64,000 nucleotides of DNA from Aquilaria yunnanensis (GCA_039654915.1 CM077594.1:94192893-94256892); one strand, 5' to 3'. Shown: positions 1 through 12,644, counted from the first letter of the stretch. Notes: generated from the letters alone by a model not told the origin. Program-made: numbers and translations.

Positions 1-3000
1 TCAGTTGTGCCCATAGATAGTGGCTCTTCCTTCCATGTGCAAGACTTGCCAATGGTGGTTGTCGAGACACCAATTGTTGTATGACACAATTATCTCATGG
101 CCAGAGAGCTTTAATCAGTTTGTAGCCAATGTTTTCTTGCGGCACTATGAATGCATACTATTGGTATATAATATATGTGTGCCCCATCCTTTTTAATGTT
201 TGAAGAGGACAATCACCATGTGATGTTGCTGTTCTAATGCCAACTTTTTATTCTTAATTTTCCAATGGGGAATTTTGTTTTCAGCATAAAGAGATCAAGG
301 AAATTTCAGCCAGAAGATAGACTCTTTTCCTTATCATCTGTAACCTCAGTTGTGGTATCCTTCCTGCATACCTTCTACCAACTATGTTAATATACTAATG
401 TTTTCTTATGTTGAGGCAGCAGTTTTCAAATTTTTCTCAATATTTCAAAATTATGAAATAATGTTAACCACTTAATGAAATCTAATCTCATCTGAGATGC
501 CCTAGCATGTCGATTTGCATTCTGTCTGTGTCATTAATCATAAGTTCTAGATGTAGGAAGTTGCTTCTATGCTCAGTGCTATTTTTTTTAATGGTATCGT
601 GTTATGTGGCTATTACAGATTTTATTGATTCTGCTTTTACATGGGTGATTCTGCTTTTATATTGCAGCCACCATTATTCTGCCAGTGTCCTCTAAATTGG
701 ATTTCACTAACAAACTAAAGTGCCAACATGTTCTAACTTTTGTTTGCTTTCACCCTCTTTTATCTTTTTCTGAAGTACTATTGTCCTTAGGGCCCATAAT
801 TTAGCATAACTTAGGTTCTGGTAACATGATGGTGATGGCAATTTAACCCGTTTGTTTGAGATGTTAATCTCAAGTTGTTATTGTTGTTGCTTGGAAACAA
901 AGATAATCATCATTATGCCTAAATAGTTGTTATCTGGCATTACGTTATAGATTGTTGTGATAGTTGTTCAAATTTTACAAGGCAGCTTTGTTCACTTTCC
1001 TTATTTCTGTTCAGGGAGAAGAGCTTGGAGTTCGACATGAGGGTAAACCCTAGGTTCATTTTTTCTTTTCGGATTTTGGGGTGTGGGGAGAGAAGGGGAC
1101 CTCTTCTTAATGTTTTTGCTCTGAAGGGTTGTAGTTACTTCCTTCTCGGTTTTCTATGCTTGGTACAGATGGAAGATCTTATTTTGGCATAGGCAGGTCC
1201 AAAGGTGGGAGCTTACACTTCACTGTCCAGTAAGTTGAAGTTTTCATCCTCATATGTATGGGCCACTGATATATATCAGCCTTAGTAGAAAATAGAACAT
1301 TGATTCTTCTGCACTATAGCACCAGTATCAACACCTCTACAACTAGTGTACAATATTACCCAAACACAACAGGTATTCAACTGCCTGAGGTCTCCCAAAT
1401 CTGACAATAAACATGGGGTGAGGATCATTCTCGACTTGTCTAGAACCTAATTTTTATACGCATGTTTGGTCAAGTTAATGCCAAATTTAAATTATAAAAT
1501 CCGTGTATTCTTGCTAAAAATATGGTAGCTTTTACTTTGTTTGAGATAAATTACTTATCATTAGTTTAGTTTTAGGATAGGCCTGAATCCACATTCCCTG
1601 TAGATCTTGTTGATCACTATAGCTTACCCTTGGACCATAACGCAGCACACATCACGCCTCCTACTCATTAACTTGGGACACTTGCGCCCCATAACTCATA
1701 AAGAACAGGCACCAGACCTCAATGCTGTCTCCTTCCTTTTAGTGTTGCCATCAATTTGTTGAATATAAAAATAAAGACCAATTGTTTTCAGCTTATAATG
1801 GAAATCCCCAATTTAATTCCCCCACAGAGAGAGTGAGAGAGAGAGAGGTGAGACGGTAAGACTTGTATGTGGAACCAAGCAGATGGACATGAGGTAATGA
1901 GTCAAGGGGCAACTGCCTCAAGTTAGTGAGTTGGAGCCTTGGAGGTGTGGTGTGTACCGTGTTGTAGTTTAAGGGGTAAGCTGTCCTGGTCAACAAAGTC
2001 GGACTGTCTGAGGGGGAAAGTGGATTTAGGCCTTTGAGATAATATCTATTTAGAATACTGTACAATTAAGTTGTTGTGAACCGGATGGGCATCTGCTGCT
2101 TGTCCGCTAGGTGTTTCTAATCAAACACAAACTAAATGAAGAGAGGACTAAATGCCATTAGTACTTAAATAGCAAGCAAATCCTTGCCTGACAAACAAAA
2201 CCTTGACACTACAAAATGAACTGGCTGAAATTGAAACATCATTAGTTGAAAGGTCCCAACCTCCACCATTTTAGTACCCTAGTAATCAAGAACAGCTTCT
2301 TAATTTCTTTTGGCCCTTGTTTTTGAAGAGAAACGAGGAGAAAACAAGTTATTTCAGATTGGAGGTGCAAATGGTTTTCCCCTGTAGGTTTTGCGAATTC
2401 TATATCATCAATTATTAACCTGGGCGGTTTCATTTTAGAGGAAAACCAAAGAAGGGCAGAGCTGCTATGGCTCCACGTGATGCAAAAAGAGCGCGTCAAT
2501 CAAGTGAAGCAGATTTCGAAGATGATGATGATCCTGAGGTGAGCTTACGGTGACAAGCTTCACAGTAGGATATCAGAGTGTAGTGAAACAGAATCATGAC
2601 TGTTGTATCATTTGCAATTGCTTATTGGATTCCTTAGATAGCTAGCTGTGCAAGGGATTGGTGAGAGAACCAAAGATGAGTTGTCCTATTCCACATGTAC
2701 CCCATGTATCTATCCAATCTTTTGTCACTAAATTAGCTATAGTTGGTATTCAACCTAGAAGTGCATAGGTAGAGAAAGAGAGTTCTGTGGGTACTGGGTT
2801 GTTACGTCTTTTCACTTGTTGGTTGGTTGTTTACCGGTTTCTTCAAAGTTGCGCACTTTTGGACTTAGGTTATGGTTTATGGTTTTACATGGGATTTTGG
2901 TAAAGGGTTTGTGAGGTCACTGTTGGATCCCACATTGTTTTGTCTAATGTTGTTGTCAATTGAATTGGAGTCGCTATGCTTTGAAAAATGCAATTGCTTT

Positions 3001-3066
3001 CAGAACTGTACTACTGGATGGATGAACTTGCCCGTTACCTCAACTGATAATGGCTTTTGGTGCTGA
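1..3066 (+). CDS. 3' part of an unrecognised spliced gene with a basic/acidic tail
   Basis: Proposed exons are 1-78 (5' partial), 310-354, 1015-1042, 1169-1229, 2439-2538 and, less surely, 3004-3066 ending in TGA. The first five join in phase: exon 3 ends in one extra G that completes GAT (Asp) with exon 4, and exon 4 ends in CA at a GTAAGT donor, completed to CAA by the A that opens exon 5. The peptide includes PEDRLFSLSSVTSVV, GEELGVRHED, GRSYFGIGRSKGGSLHFTVQ, then a Lys/Arg-rich stretch (GKPKKGRAAMAPRDAKRARQ) and an acidic end (ADFEDDDDPE). Basic plus acidic low-complexity sequence suggests a nuclear protein, but this is inference. I do not recognise the family. Exon 2 could instead begin at 285 with a different phase, and the last exon rests only on a good acceptor and a short open frame. 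The start of the gene lies outside the window. Confidence 0.6.
2439..2538 (+). other. Best-supported exon of the unrecognised gene
   Basis: A 100-bp open exon sits between a TTTTAG acceptor and a GTGAGC donor. It reads GKPKKGRAAMAPRDAKRARQ followed by SSEADFEDDDDPE. Its base composition is visibly less AT-rich than its flanks, and its phase matches the exon ending at 1229. The basic-to-acidic switch resembles nuclear or chromatin-protein tails, but no domain is recognised. Confidence 0.65.
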
Positions 3067-3589
3067 AATCAGAATTGAATGGTCAAATCCCGGGTGAGGG
3101 GAAGTTGGGGAAGGGGAGATTGTGTGGATCTGGGCTTCCGATTGAGACATAGCAATTAATAAGTGAATCAGCCAGCGTAGCTTAACCTCAACTAGATAAG
3201 TTACATGAGTTCATCTTCCTCACAAAGTTGAGCCGAATCCTCTAAGTGCTTCATCCTATTGTTGGTTTGGCTGATGGTAGTGGTGATGATTCTTCACTTT
3301 TGAGTACTTCAACTTGGAAAGGTGGATTCTTGAAAATGGTGTACAAACTAGTCGAGTTCACTTTTAAGGAGTTTTGGGGATCTTACCATCAAGTTTGTCA
3401 AGAAAGTAGACAGGAAAAGAGAAATGATGAAGGGACTATCAAAATGTAAGTGGATTGCACAAAAAAAAAATAAGAGGTTACTTAGGAGCTAAAAAGATTG
3501 AAGAGTAGTATAAACTAAGACGTTAGAAAAGTGGGTTTCAATAAGAAGAATATGGAATGTAAAACGGTAGTTAATCATCATATTTGGAG

Positions 3590-3825
3590 AAGCAAAAAAA
3601 GAGCCTTGAGAGCCAATCAATGTTTTGCTGTCATATAATTAGGGCTGTTTTCAGGGATTATGGGATAGGGCAATATTGAAGGGTTTTGTTTTGTGTGCTT
3701 GGGGAGGCTTTTATTATTCTTAGGGCTTTAGCTTATGAGTGTTTGATCCATTATTTTTTCGTCTAAGATAATATTTGTACCATTGTCATTTTAATAAAAT
3801 TTTGCTTTGCCGATTAAAAAAAATT
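3590..3825 (+). repeat. Possible LINE 3'-end remnant with poly(A)-like tail
   Basis: This stretch ends with AATAAAATTTTGCTTTGCCG and an A-run at about 3815-3824, a pattern I associate with the 3' untranslated ends of plant L1-type LINEs. No reverse transcriptase sequence is attached, and target duplications were not found. Unrelated AT-rich DNA is the alternative. Confidence 0.3.
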
Positions 3826-4239
3826 CAAAATGTAATTTTAAGATACTCTTCTAAAAAGAAATTATTCTTATATTTTTATTAACTTTTTATTGTCATATTT
3901 TCCTGATTGACAACCGACAAGCGAGTGTTATAACATTAAAAGGCATCGAGAAATTGAAGTGGATGTTGACAAGCCAATCACTGAAAAATTGTGTCTTATT
4001 GGAAGACTTGGAAGTAGCGCTTTTAAAAGATCATGCAAATTGGCTATCCTATGACCAGACTATACAGCCAATATTGAAGACAATAAGCATCACCATTAGT
4101 CAAATCTCATGTCAAAGACCGAAGATAAGCAATTTGTTAAATGTACTAAACCATATCTGTCATATTCTTTTATTGAATCAGAAAAGTTAATGTACATATC
4201 TCTCGTATCTTTTTTTGAATCGTCAAGTCAAATTTTAAT

Positions 4240-4490
4240 ACAGGGTAATTCTCCGTCCAAAAAGTTTTGCTCAATTTTTTTTAGTAATTAATTTATAATT
4301 TTTTATTTTTAATATTTTAATATATAAATAAAAAATATTTATATATAAATGATAATTCAAAATATGTAGTTTCTAAATATTTTTTTTATTTTTTCTAACA
4401 AATAATAATATGAATAAAATTAAGTCAAAATATAACAAAAAGTCAAATGTATTAAAACTTCTGAGACAGGGGAGTACTATTTTATAAAAT
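4240..4490. mobile_element. Stowaway/mariner-like MITE, degenerate
   Basis: The left end reads CTCCGTCCAAAAAGTTTTG. The reverse complement of the right end contains ACTCCCCTGTCTCAGAAGTT and TTTGACTTTTTG. Such CTCCxTCxG-type ends are usual for plant Tc1/mariner-derived MITEs. The ends are only roughly complementary and the TA target duplication is not certain. Confidence 0.4.
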
Positions 4491-4773
4491 TTTAATGTTA
4501 AATTTTTAGTACAACTAACCTACTTAATTATAAATAAACTTTACTTATTTAACTCTTTATGATCAATTTCTATTGGTCAAAATTTTCACATTATTGTTAT
4601 ATTAATTGAAGTGAATAATCTGCTTTTCTTGACTAGTTCTGTACACAAGAGCCTATACGTACACAAACCTATGAACTGTTATAACGCAACATAATGAATT
4701 TATTAACATTTTTTAAATAAGTTCCTTTTTCTTTTTTCATATAAAAGACCCTGGATTGAACAAAAAAAAAAAG

Positions 4774-5104
4774 AGTTAGTTCGTTTTAACTTTAGTCAAT
4801 TAAATTTCAAATGGTTTATTTTTATTTTTATATTTTTTTCACCTCAAACTAATTTTAATTAAAATCCAATATTATGTAGATGTAATAATCCATTGAACAT
4901 ATAAATTTTGTAATCTTACTAAATTTTTATGAATTTTTATAGTTTTACGCATTAAAAAATAAAAATTTAACAATATCATAAAAATTTATTTTTAAATAAA
5001 TTATTATATCTGCATAATATTTACTTTCAAATAAAATTAATTTTAGATAAAAAATATAAAAATAAAATTAAGATAGTTAACTTAAATTAAAATGAATTCA
5101 GCTA
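4774..5104. mobile_element. MITE with long AT-rich inverted repeats (family shared with 59.3 and 59.7 kb)
   Basis: The left arm (TTCGTTTTAACTTTAGTCAA, then TTTATTTTTATTTTTATATT) is matched by the reverse complement of the right arm (TTCATTTTAATTTAAGTTAA, then a similar T-rich run). The same terminal pattern appears in the two copies near 59.3 and 59.7 kb, so this is a small dispersed family. No coding capacity is seen. Confidence 0.55.
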
Positions 5105-6094
5105 AATCTTTTACGTAAAATACTTGATTCTCTTTCATTAACATCAATTTGGGCTTGTCGTGGTGTGACATATACACAAGTTGAAGTACTGATTTAACAT
5201 TGGATAATTGTTTTATATGCCCAAGCCCAAAGAAAAACATGTGGCTGTAATATTATTATTAGTCAATCATTCCCATTTAGGATGAGACCGGATTTGAGCC
5301 GGATATAGTTAATCCCATATTTCAACTCAAGTAATTGAGTTTGGATAATACCTGTCAATAGGGTGAGTAGGCATTACTCACCAACCCATTTTAAAGTATG
5401 TATTTAATTTTTTTAGATTTTTTTTTATATATTTATATATATATTTAAAAGAATATGTATATTCATAATTAATTAATATTTAAAATAATCATAAACTAAA
5501 ATAATATAAAATAATTTATATTAAATTATGTTTTAAAATAAAATTATATTTTAAATATAAATATACTAATTTAAGAGGGATATAAGTAGGGTCAAAAAAG
5601 ATAAATTAAGCCTATACCCTTCCCGTAATTTTACAGGTAATGTTGGGTTTAAATTTGAATAGTCAGTTTTGATAAAGATAGAGCAAAGTAAGGAATTTTT
5701 TTACATCCATATTCACCTATTATAATATTAACAAAAATGGCTGCGCGTAGACTGATAATCATTGCAGTAGCTGCTTTTCGTTGAACGGACTCGGAGTACT
5801 TTCTTAGATTTCTTAAAACAGAAAAAAAATCCAACTGCAGCAAGTCCCCACCCAGTTTCCTAAGTCACTGCCACTTGGGCAAATATGGATCTTTCTGCTG
5901 AGGCCAATTTTTTTTTTTTTTACCTCACTGTAAGGTCAAAAGCTATCGACGAATGAGATAAGATGTTCAGAACCCGAGTCTCCGAGCCATTAAATAGCAA
6001 AGCAAGCAACCAAATGTGGAATGGGTTCACAAACTGGGAATTAGGGACCATATAACGAGGTTGAAGCTAAAGAGGAGAACTCCCTAATTATAAA

Positions 6095-7503
6095 GGCCTA
6101 AAACCATAAATAGCCCCTAAACTCTGATAACTCATACATATAACTCCTTAAACTTTAAATTAGGCTGACTCGCTCCTCTAATTTTGGTAAGTGGGAATCT
6201 TAAGCCCCTTAAGCGACAGAAAAGAGATAGGTAATTTATTTCCGTTATAGATTTGATATAATTGGTTTTATGATGATTGAAATGAAACTCATAAAAAACT
6301 CAAAGGACCTAGTTTTGTTTTCACTTGGCGAAAATTGGCGGAGTCGACCCGTCTTCTTCGACAGGTTGAACGTGCATGACATTCATTCAAGCACTACAAC
6401 CGGGGATCTACTGGCCACAGCGAAGGGTTCACCAGCTACAACACAGCCAAAAATGCAACCTCCGACAACTTCACCGGCCATGACACAGCATCCACAGGTC
6501 GCGGAATCGGCAATTTTAGTAACTAACAGAACCAGGTCAACGTACTGACTCTCCAATTCGCCTTTTACGACTTCAACGCCAATAACCACAAGCTCTTGGG
6601 ATTGTTCGATAGACTTAGAGAGTGCCCTTAACGACCTTCCCCTGCTTCATGTCTACAAGGATAGCCATGTTCTCCAATAAACAGTAATGCTCAGAATGTT
6701 GCATCCTCTGTATTTCTTAGACTAGTACTTAAGTAGGAAGAGAAAGGAAGACCAAACAAAAAGAGTTTCCCCCGTTATTGATCAAGTGGGAACATCAATT
6801 TCAATGAGAGAATTCCCGGAACTTTACTCATGAAAACGTTAGGTTTTTCTAGAAGCTAGAATCAGAGATTACTCTTGATCTAAGATCCTCTCGACAATAT
6901 GGAAATAAACTAGTAATTGGCAACAGTCACATGATTCAGTTCAACATTAGCTAGCAGGAGAAGACATTGCTCTGTTTCCAATCAAAAAGATGGCTCATTT
7001 TGTGAATAATTTCAAAGGGTTTTGAGGTTTGAATGGATTTCAGCCTGTTCAGATGACAACTCTCTTCTTCCTCAAAGCTCAGGAATCGTCACTTCATGGA
7101 CAATATTGTTCCGGTTCGCACAAAGAGATTCAGGTTCAGTTCAGTTCAGCTTCTGAAGGTCTTGCTTGTTCTTCTATTCATTTCTTCTCCGATTGTCTTC
7201 ATTTTTGTGTTCTGACATCAAGGTTCCGACTACCAACTGAGATCACCAAATCCTTTGCTTGATAGTTTCTGAGAGGAAACATAAGCCAAGCCCTTTGAGT
7301 TTTTTATAAGTTTCATTTTGGTCATCATAAAACCAATTGCATCAAATCTATAACGAAAATAGACCATGTGCCACTATTTTGTCAGTGGAGGGGCTTAAGT
7401 GTCCCACTTACCAAAGTTGAAGGGGCAAGTTGGCCCGAGTCAAAGTCCAAGGGGTTATATGTCTGAGTTACTAAAGTTCAGGGGTTGTTTATGGTTTTAG
7501 GCC
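6095..7503. mobile_element. Mutator-like element (MULE) with about 200-bp terminal inverted repeats
   Basis: The element starts GGCCTAAAACCATAAATAG and its right end, reverse complemented, starts GGCCTAAAACCATAAACAA. The two arms stay alignable for about 200 bp, to the shared segment TTGGTTTTATGATGA and the A-rich segment after it. The flanking 9-bp direct repeat AATTATAAA (6086-6094 and 7504-7512) is a perfect target-site duplication of MULE size. No transposase frame is present, so it is non-autonomous. The interior (about 6340-7260) is richer in G and C than its surroundings and may be captured host DNA (Pack-MULE style), but I could not identify a source gene. A weak open frame at 6270-6548 runs into it. 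Confidence 0.85.
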
Positions 7504-7512
7504 AATTATAAA

Positions 7513-8640
7513 ATACATGTGATTTTTTTTAAATTTAAAGGTAAATATATTCTAGTCTTTTTTTAAAATTGGTTAAATTACTTTATAAGGATTATAGTTT
7601 AGTAAAAAAAAATTATTTTGGTCACTCCTTAATAAAAAACTTGGGTCCACCCTTGCATATAATAAGTATGTACCGATTGTATTGTAATTTGGTAATTGTT
7701 GTTTTTAAGCATGAATGAATTATCAAATGTGTAAATCAATAAATAACACATGTGCTAGTCTACCGGATAAACTAACTGCCTATTTAGCATCGATTAATGT
7801 CTTGCCTGATGTGTTTTTGATGTGTTGACCGGCCAGTTGGTATAGGTCCCACTTTTTCCATCATTTAATACCCCTAGACTTGGAAAGAATTACATTTTGT
7901 TTGCCATTACTGATGAGCACATGCCGAACCAGCTCCACCCACCTGTTCTCCTCGCTTAGCTGGTGTTTTGATTTTTGTGCGCACTTCGGTCGTTAACCAA
8001 GGTATGGAGATAACACCAACAACCAAAAAAGGTTACAGAAATGAGCTCAGATGATAAAACTAAAGCCGTATCAAGCGTAGAAGCCGTATAAAATCTTATT
8101 GTAGTTATCTGGTGTCAGAGGAAAAGACGGCATCCCAAACCTCTACGGATCTTCCAAAACATCATCGAACTATTTGTGCTAATAGCCACCATTGCAAATT
8201 CTCTTTGTCACTAAAGTATGAGAAACCTTCATTGGTAGCTGAGGATGTGAGAGATTTTACATGGAAATTAAGCTATAGCTAGGGATTTTCTTTTCCCTTG
8301 CCTACATTTATCTAAATGGAACAGGACTTTACAGAATAGTACGTTTATCTAAAGGGAACAACATTTCATATGCTGATTTAAAGAATATTATTTACAAATT
8401 ATATTTCCCATGCAATTAATAATATTTTATAAAACAGTATATTTGTAAAAATAAAACAACAGAGAACGTCATACTCCATCAGTTTCTTCAGTCACAAGGT
8501 CGATGATAAGTGCAAGGTACGCATGAATTGGACTCTTCATAGGAATATATCTAATAAAAAAAAAGAGATTGAATGAGACGAACCATAACGGTAAAGATTG
8601 CTACCAGTAGAAGTTAGTTGAATGAGTACATTGATAGTAA
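7513..8640. other. Intergenic DNA, no gene seen
   Basis: AT-rich intergenic sequence without a convincing open frame. The segment near 8300-8460 already contains ATTTATCTAAA and ACAACATT motifs related to those in the array that follows, so a larger decayed element could begin about here. Confidence 0.4.
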
Positions 8641-9400
8641 TGTTGAAGGACTTAGCTTTTGTTTAAAGCCAAATATAGTTTTATTTCATATTATTGTTCT
8701 GTTCAGTAATAAATGATGTCTTATTCATACAAATGTGTTGTTCTATAATATATTGCTCATTTCGTAAGATGTGTTGTTCATAATAAATTATGTTCTGTTT
8801 GGTAATAAATGTTGTTCCATGCATTAATCAACGTTGTTTCATTCATACAAATTTGTTGTCCTATAATATGTTGTTCATTTCATACTAATTGTTATTCGTA
8901 ATAAGTGTTGTTCTATTTAGTAATAAGTGTTGTTCCGTTTATACAAATTTGTTGTTTCGTAATATGCTATTCAATTTATTAAAAGTATTGTCCGTAATAA
9001 GTGTTATTCTGTTCAATAACAAATATTATTTTTTTAGTAATAAGTGTTGTTTCATTCATACAAATATATTGTTCTATAATATGTTGTTCATTTCATAAGA
9101 TATGTTGTTCGCAATAAGTGTTGTTCTATTTAGTAATAGCTGTTATTTCATTCATATAAATTTATTATTCTATAATATGTTGTTCATTTTGTAAGATGTG
9201 TAGTTTGTGATAAGTATTGTTCTGGTCAGTAATAAGTGCATCTCTGTTCAGTAATAAGTGTTATTTTGTGCATACAAATATGTTGTTCTATAATATGTTG
9301 TTCATTTTGTAAGTGTTGTTTTGCAAAACATTATTAATTTCGGAAGAGATATTATTTGTTAATAATGTTGTTTGATTTAATAAAAAATGTTGTTTTATTT
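8640..9400 (+). repeat. Tandem array, alternating unit lengths of about 96 and 118 bp
   Basis: The anchor TATAATATGTTGTTCATTT recurs with variants at about 8744, 8862, 8959, 9075, 9171 and 9289, giving spacings near 118, 97, 116, 96 and 118. Each unit also carries AGTAATAAGTGTTGTT, and most carry TTCATACAAAT. The alternation suggests a higher-order unit of about 214 bp in which one half carries an extra copy of an internal module of about 20 bp. There is no coding content. Confidence 0.75.
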
Positions 9401-10260
9401 GTTTGAAGGAACTTTTCGTGGAACAGCACATTTATCTGAAATAAATAACTTTTCTTAATAAATCAAACAATATTTTTTATGAATAATATTTCATTCAAAA
9501 TTAATAATATTTTACACAACACAACATTTCTTACTAAACGAAACAACATCATTTACAAATAACATATTTTAAAAAATAAATAGTATACTATTGAACAATA
9601 CATTTGTCTGAATCGAACAACATTATTTATGAACAATATTTACATTATTTACACACATCCTACTTTCACATTATTATAAAAAATGTCATCATGTTTCAAC
9701 AACACATCTTATGAAAATGAATAGCACTTGTTACCAAATGGAATAGTATATTACAACACTTCTTATTATTCATAAATAATATTCTGTTCAATAAAAAGTG
9801 TTATTCTATCCATACAAATGTAATATTGTCTAATATACTATTTATTTAGTAAGATGAGCTGTTCTGTAATATGTTGTAAATAATTTGATGGTAATAGTAC
9901 ATTTTTAGTTTGAAAATATCGAGGTACAAATTAGTTTTTAACTTATTATGATATGGTGTTTTTTCTACGGGAAGGTGTTGTTTGACGTAGTGATATTTAT
10001 TTCATAAGATATGTTATTCAAAACGTAGTGATCATTTTTTAGTAGTACGTTTGTAATTTAAAAATATCGAGATACAAATTAGTAGTCAGTTTAGTATAAT
10101 GTAATGTTCTTTTTATAGAAAGATGTTGTTTGATGTAGTGCAGTTCACTTAGTAAGATATGTTGTTCAAGATGTTGTGACCTTCTTGTATGGGTGGTGTT
10201 CATTTTGTTATTTGTGCTATTTAAGACATGGTGACAGTTTTGTAAATACTATAAAAGTAT
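9400..10260. repeat. Degenerate continuation of the array, partly in inverted orientation
   Basis: After 9420 the same vocabulary appears largely as its complement (for example ACAACATTTCTTACTAAACG and GAAACAACATC near 9510-9550), then returns to the forward sense near 9780-10200 (GTGTTATTC, AAGATGTGTTG-type words). The array therefore contains an internal inversion or forms the two arms of a large imperfect hairpin. An open frame at 10370-10594 just beyond has no recognised homology. Confidence 0.5.
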
Positions 10261-10624
10261 GAGTATAGCACATAGATCAAATTCATCGTACAATTACCTT
10301 TTTTAACTATTCTTACAAGTATTAAGGAGTGATATCTGTGACAATATAGGAAGGATTGAAGTTACGTGCATGTCCTCAAATTTGAAGGATATTGAGCCAA
10401 ATTTGGCTATTCTTGCCAAACAATGGTTGTTGGAGGGATTTAAACCCCGGTCTTGGGTTAAGGTGGCTAAGTTGGGTGGCCGGATACATGTAAGTTGGAC
10501 ACAGGAAAAAGCTCATATTAGAAAAGAGATAGAAATAATTTTCATTAGTCACACATTTATCTCCTCATTCAAAAACCTACTTTCACTCTTTTAAATAATT
10601 TTTTTGTTTAAAAAATGTTTTGAA

Positions 10625-10742
10625 TTTATAGAAAATAAAAACTAAAATTTAAACAATTTATTAGTTGTCAAAAAATTAATTTTAGGAAAAAAAAACTAAA
10701 ATTTAAAATATTTATTAGTTGTCAAAAAATTAATTTTAGATA
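10625..10742 (+). repeat. Short tandem duplication, about 57 bp
   Basis: The phrase AAACTAAAATTTAAA followed by ATTTATTAGTTGTCAAAAAA occurs twice back to back, ending both times in TTAATTTTAG. Only a few bases differ. It lies in non-coding AT-rich DNA. Confidence 0.7.
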
Positions 10743-11900
10743 GTTTAATTTACTATAAGATAATTACTAGGTAATTTAAATTAGAACTTGAAAATTAAAT
10801 GTTTTTACTAGAAGGAAATTAGTTTTTTTTTTAGAAGTCAAGTGGGAACAGGTGGTAAAACTGGACTTCTGGGTACAAAAAAAAAACAAATCCGTTTCAA
10901 AGTCTGTGTACCGTTTAGTTTCGATGAGATTATTTTTAGACGACTTGAAAGTTTACTCATTTTTAATATTTATCCTGAAAAATAGAGAAAAAAAAAATAA
11001 GAATCCCGATGATGAAAAGGACGAGTAGTTATTTTACATCTGGTTGGCGTGCAATACAAAACAATTAACGATTGCAATTTTCCCGAGAGTAAAAAGGCTT
11101 GTAATTTAAGAAAAGTTGTAGTAATAGTTTAGAAAAATCCTAAAGTGAACATTTTTTTAGTGAAATTAGCATGTACGTATTTTCCATGTAATTATATTAG
11201 CAAGTGAAATGTAGTGTCTAGCACCCTTGGCAATGTTTCACTTGCACCCAGGTATTGGGGAGTGCAGGATGGCCTCATGCCTGTACATGACTGCATGCCG
11301 TTGGGTGAGCTGCATTGTACAAAATAGAACTTCGGGCATTTGATTGAGCAGCTCAAAACAATATGAGGACCGTACTACACTAGGACTCTGAACTCATAGT
11401 TTTTACCGTCGCTTGGCATCGGAAAACATAGGGTGAAAGTATAAAGCAACCAACAGTATGAAATGAATATATATATCCACCGCAGGATTAGATGATTGCA
11501 ATGAGATTATATTTTATAGTGATTTTAAGTGGCGTGCTTGGTAAAGTTTGAAGCTGCCAAGCACAAAAAAATTTTTAAAAAAATCTTGACAACGTATGTT
11601 AGAGTTAGAGAAATTACATATTAAAATTAAGAAAATTTGCTGTTTTTTAAAATTTAAAGGATGTCAAGTCATAATTTGACAATGGACTGGCATACAATAC
11701 ACCTGTGGAATTCGTTCCGTGGCAGTGGTTGTGGATGCCAAATATGGTAGCCAATGGGTTAGTTGCTGTGGACAAGCACAAACAAATTGAAACATTTATC
11801 TCCTCTTACTTAAAAACTTAAAAGAAGTTCGGAATCATATATTGTTTCTATTTCTGCTTTCTAGTTGGTCTTTTATATGTATTAATTAAAACGTTCATTC
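10743..11900. other. Intergenic DNA, no gene seen
   Basis: No supportable gene or element boundary. A less AT-rich stretch at about 11215-11345 (around GCACCCTTGGCAATGTTTCA) has no open frame of useful length. Confidence 0.4.
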
Positions 11901-11901
11901 C

Positions 11902-12230
11902 AGATTACCTATTCAAGAAGTGAGTTGGCTTAGGAAGAAGGCGCTTCTGCCAGTGATTTATTGAGAAATTTTTTCATTAATGTCCCAAAAAATCAGCAGT
12001 AAAGCCCTGTCCTAGAAAATAAGTAGTAGTTTTATTTTAAGATGATGAAAAAGTAGAATGTAGGAAACAATAAAAGAAATTAAATATATGAATTTTATCG
12101 TCTATGTGCGAGTTAGTTGTGTTTTGAAGAATGGATTCATTTGTGTTTTTTTCCTTGATACTGCAAAAGCCAGTCCTTCCTTCCGGCTAGCAGATCTAGA
12201 TACGTTTCTTTCTTATTTTAGGAAGATTAT
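11902..12230 (+). repeat. Dispersed repeat block, copy A
   Basis: This begins ATTACCTATTCAAGAAGTGA and is alignable along its whole length with 31565-31905 in the same orientation. Shared landmarks are GTGAGTTGGCT, TGATTTATTGA, AAAAAATCAGC, GTTGTGTTTTGAAGA and TTTCTTTCTTATTTTA. The two copies differ by scattered substitutions and small indels. It has no coding frame and its element type is unknown. Confidence 0.7.
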
Positions 12231-12644
12231 ACAGGGGTTGTAACAATGCCTCCCATCTCCACCGTCCATCCATGAAATTGATTTTTGGTCAAATATGACT
12301 TCTGACAACTATATTATCAGTTGTTGTCATTCTAGTCTCAAACATCTATTCACGGCTTATTAGGCCATTCAAATTGAAACCGGATATAAGGGTGTTTGGT
12401 GGCAACCTCATTTATCCGGTTACAAGTCTTCTAGCTTCTTCCTTAAATCTCGTCCCCTCTTCCTCTTCTTCAGTCAATCTCTCTTCTTTTGATATTCCCC
12501 AAATCTCATCTCTTTAATCTCTTGTTCACATCATTGATTAACCCGATCCCATTTAAGTCGTCAGTGCCACCCGGAGCAAGCTGTGGTGTGATAACCCAAT
12601 GAGAGCAAGGAAGGGAGCCAAAGAAAAGAACCTCTGTTCTGTCG

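Larger units (their letters stand above)
3826..6085. other. AT-rich intergenic DNA with MITE-like inverted repeats
   Basis: No gene is seen. Two MITE-like segments in it are listed separately. The rest is AT-rich with short homopolymers. The small open frames at 3954-4291 and 5649-5843 lack coding character. Confidence 0.5.

Noticed and set aside
6270..6589. Thr/Pro-rich and antisense Val/Gly-rich frames in the first MULE, considered as a functional gene
   Set aside because: Both frames start or end in MULE arm or composition-shift sequence, and neither has a recognised domain. They are kept only as possible captured cargo.
8640..9400. CRISPR-like array
   Set aside because: The units are degenerate, lack unique spacers of constant length and lie in a plant nuclear context.
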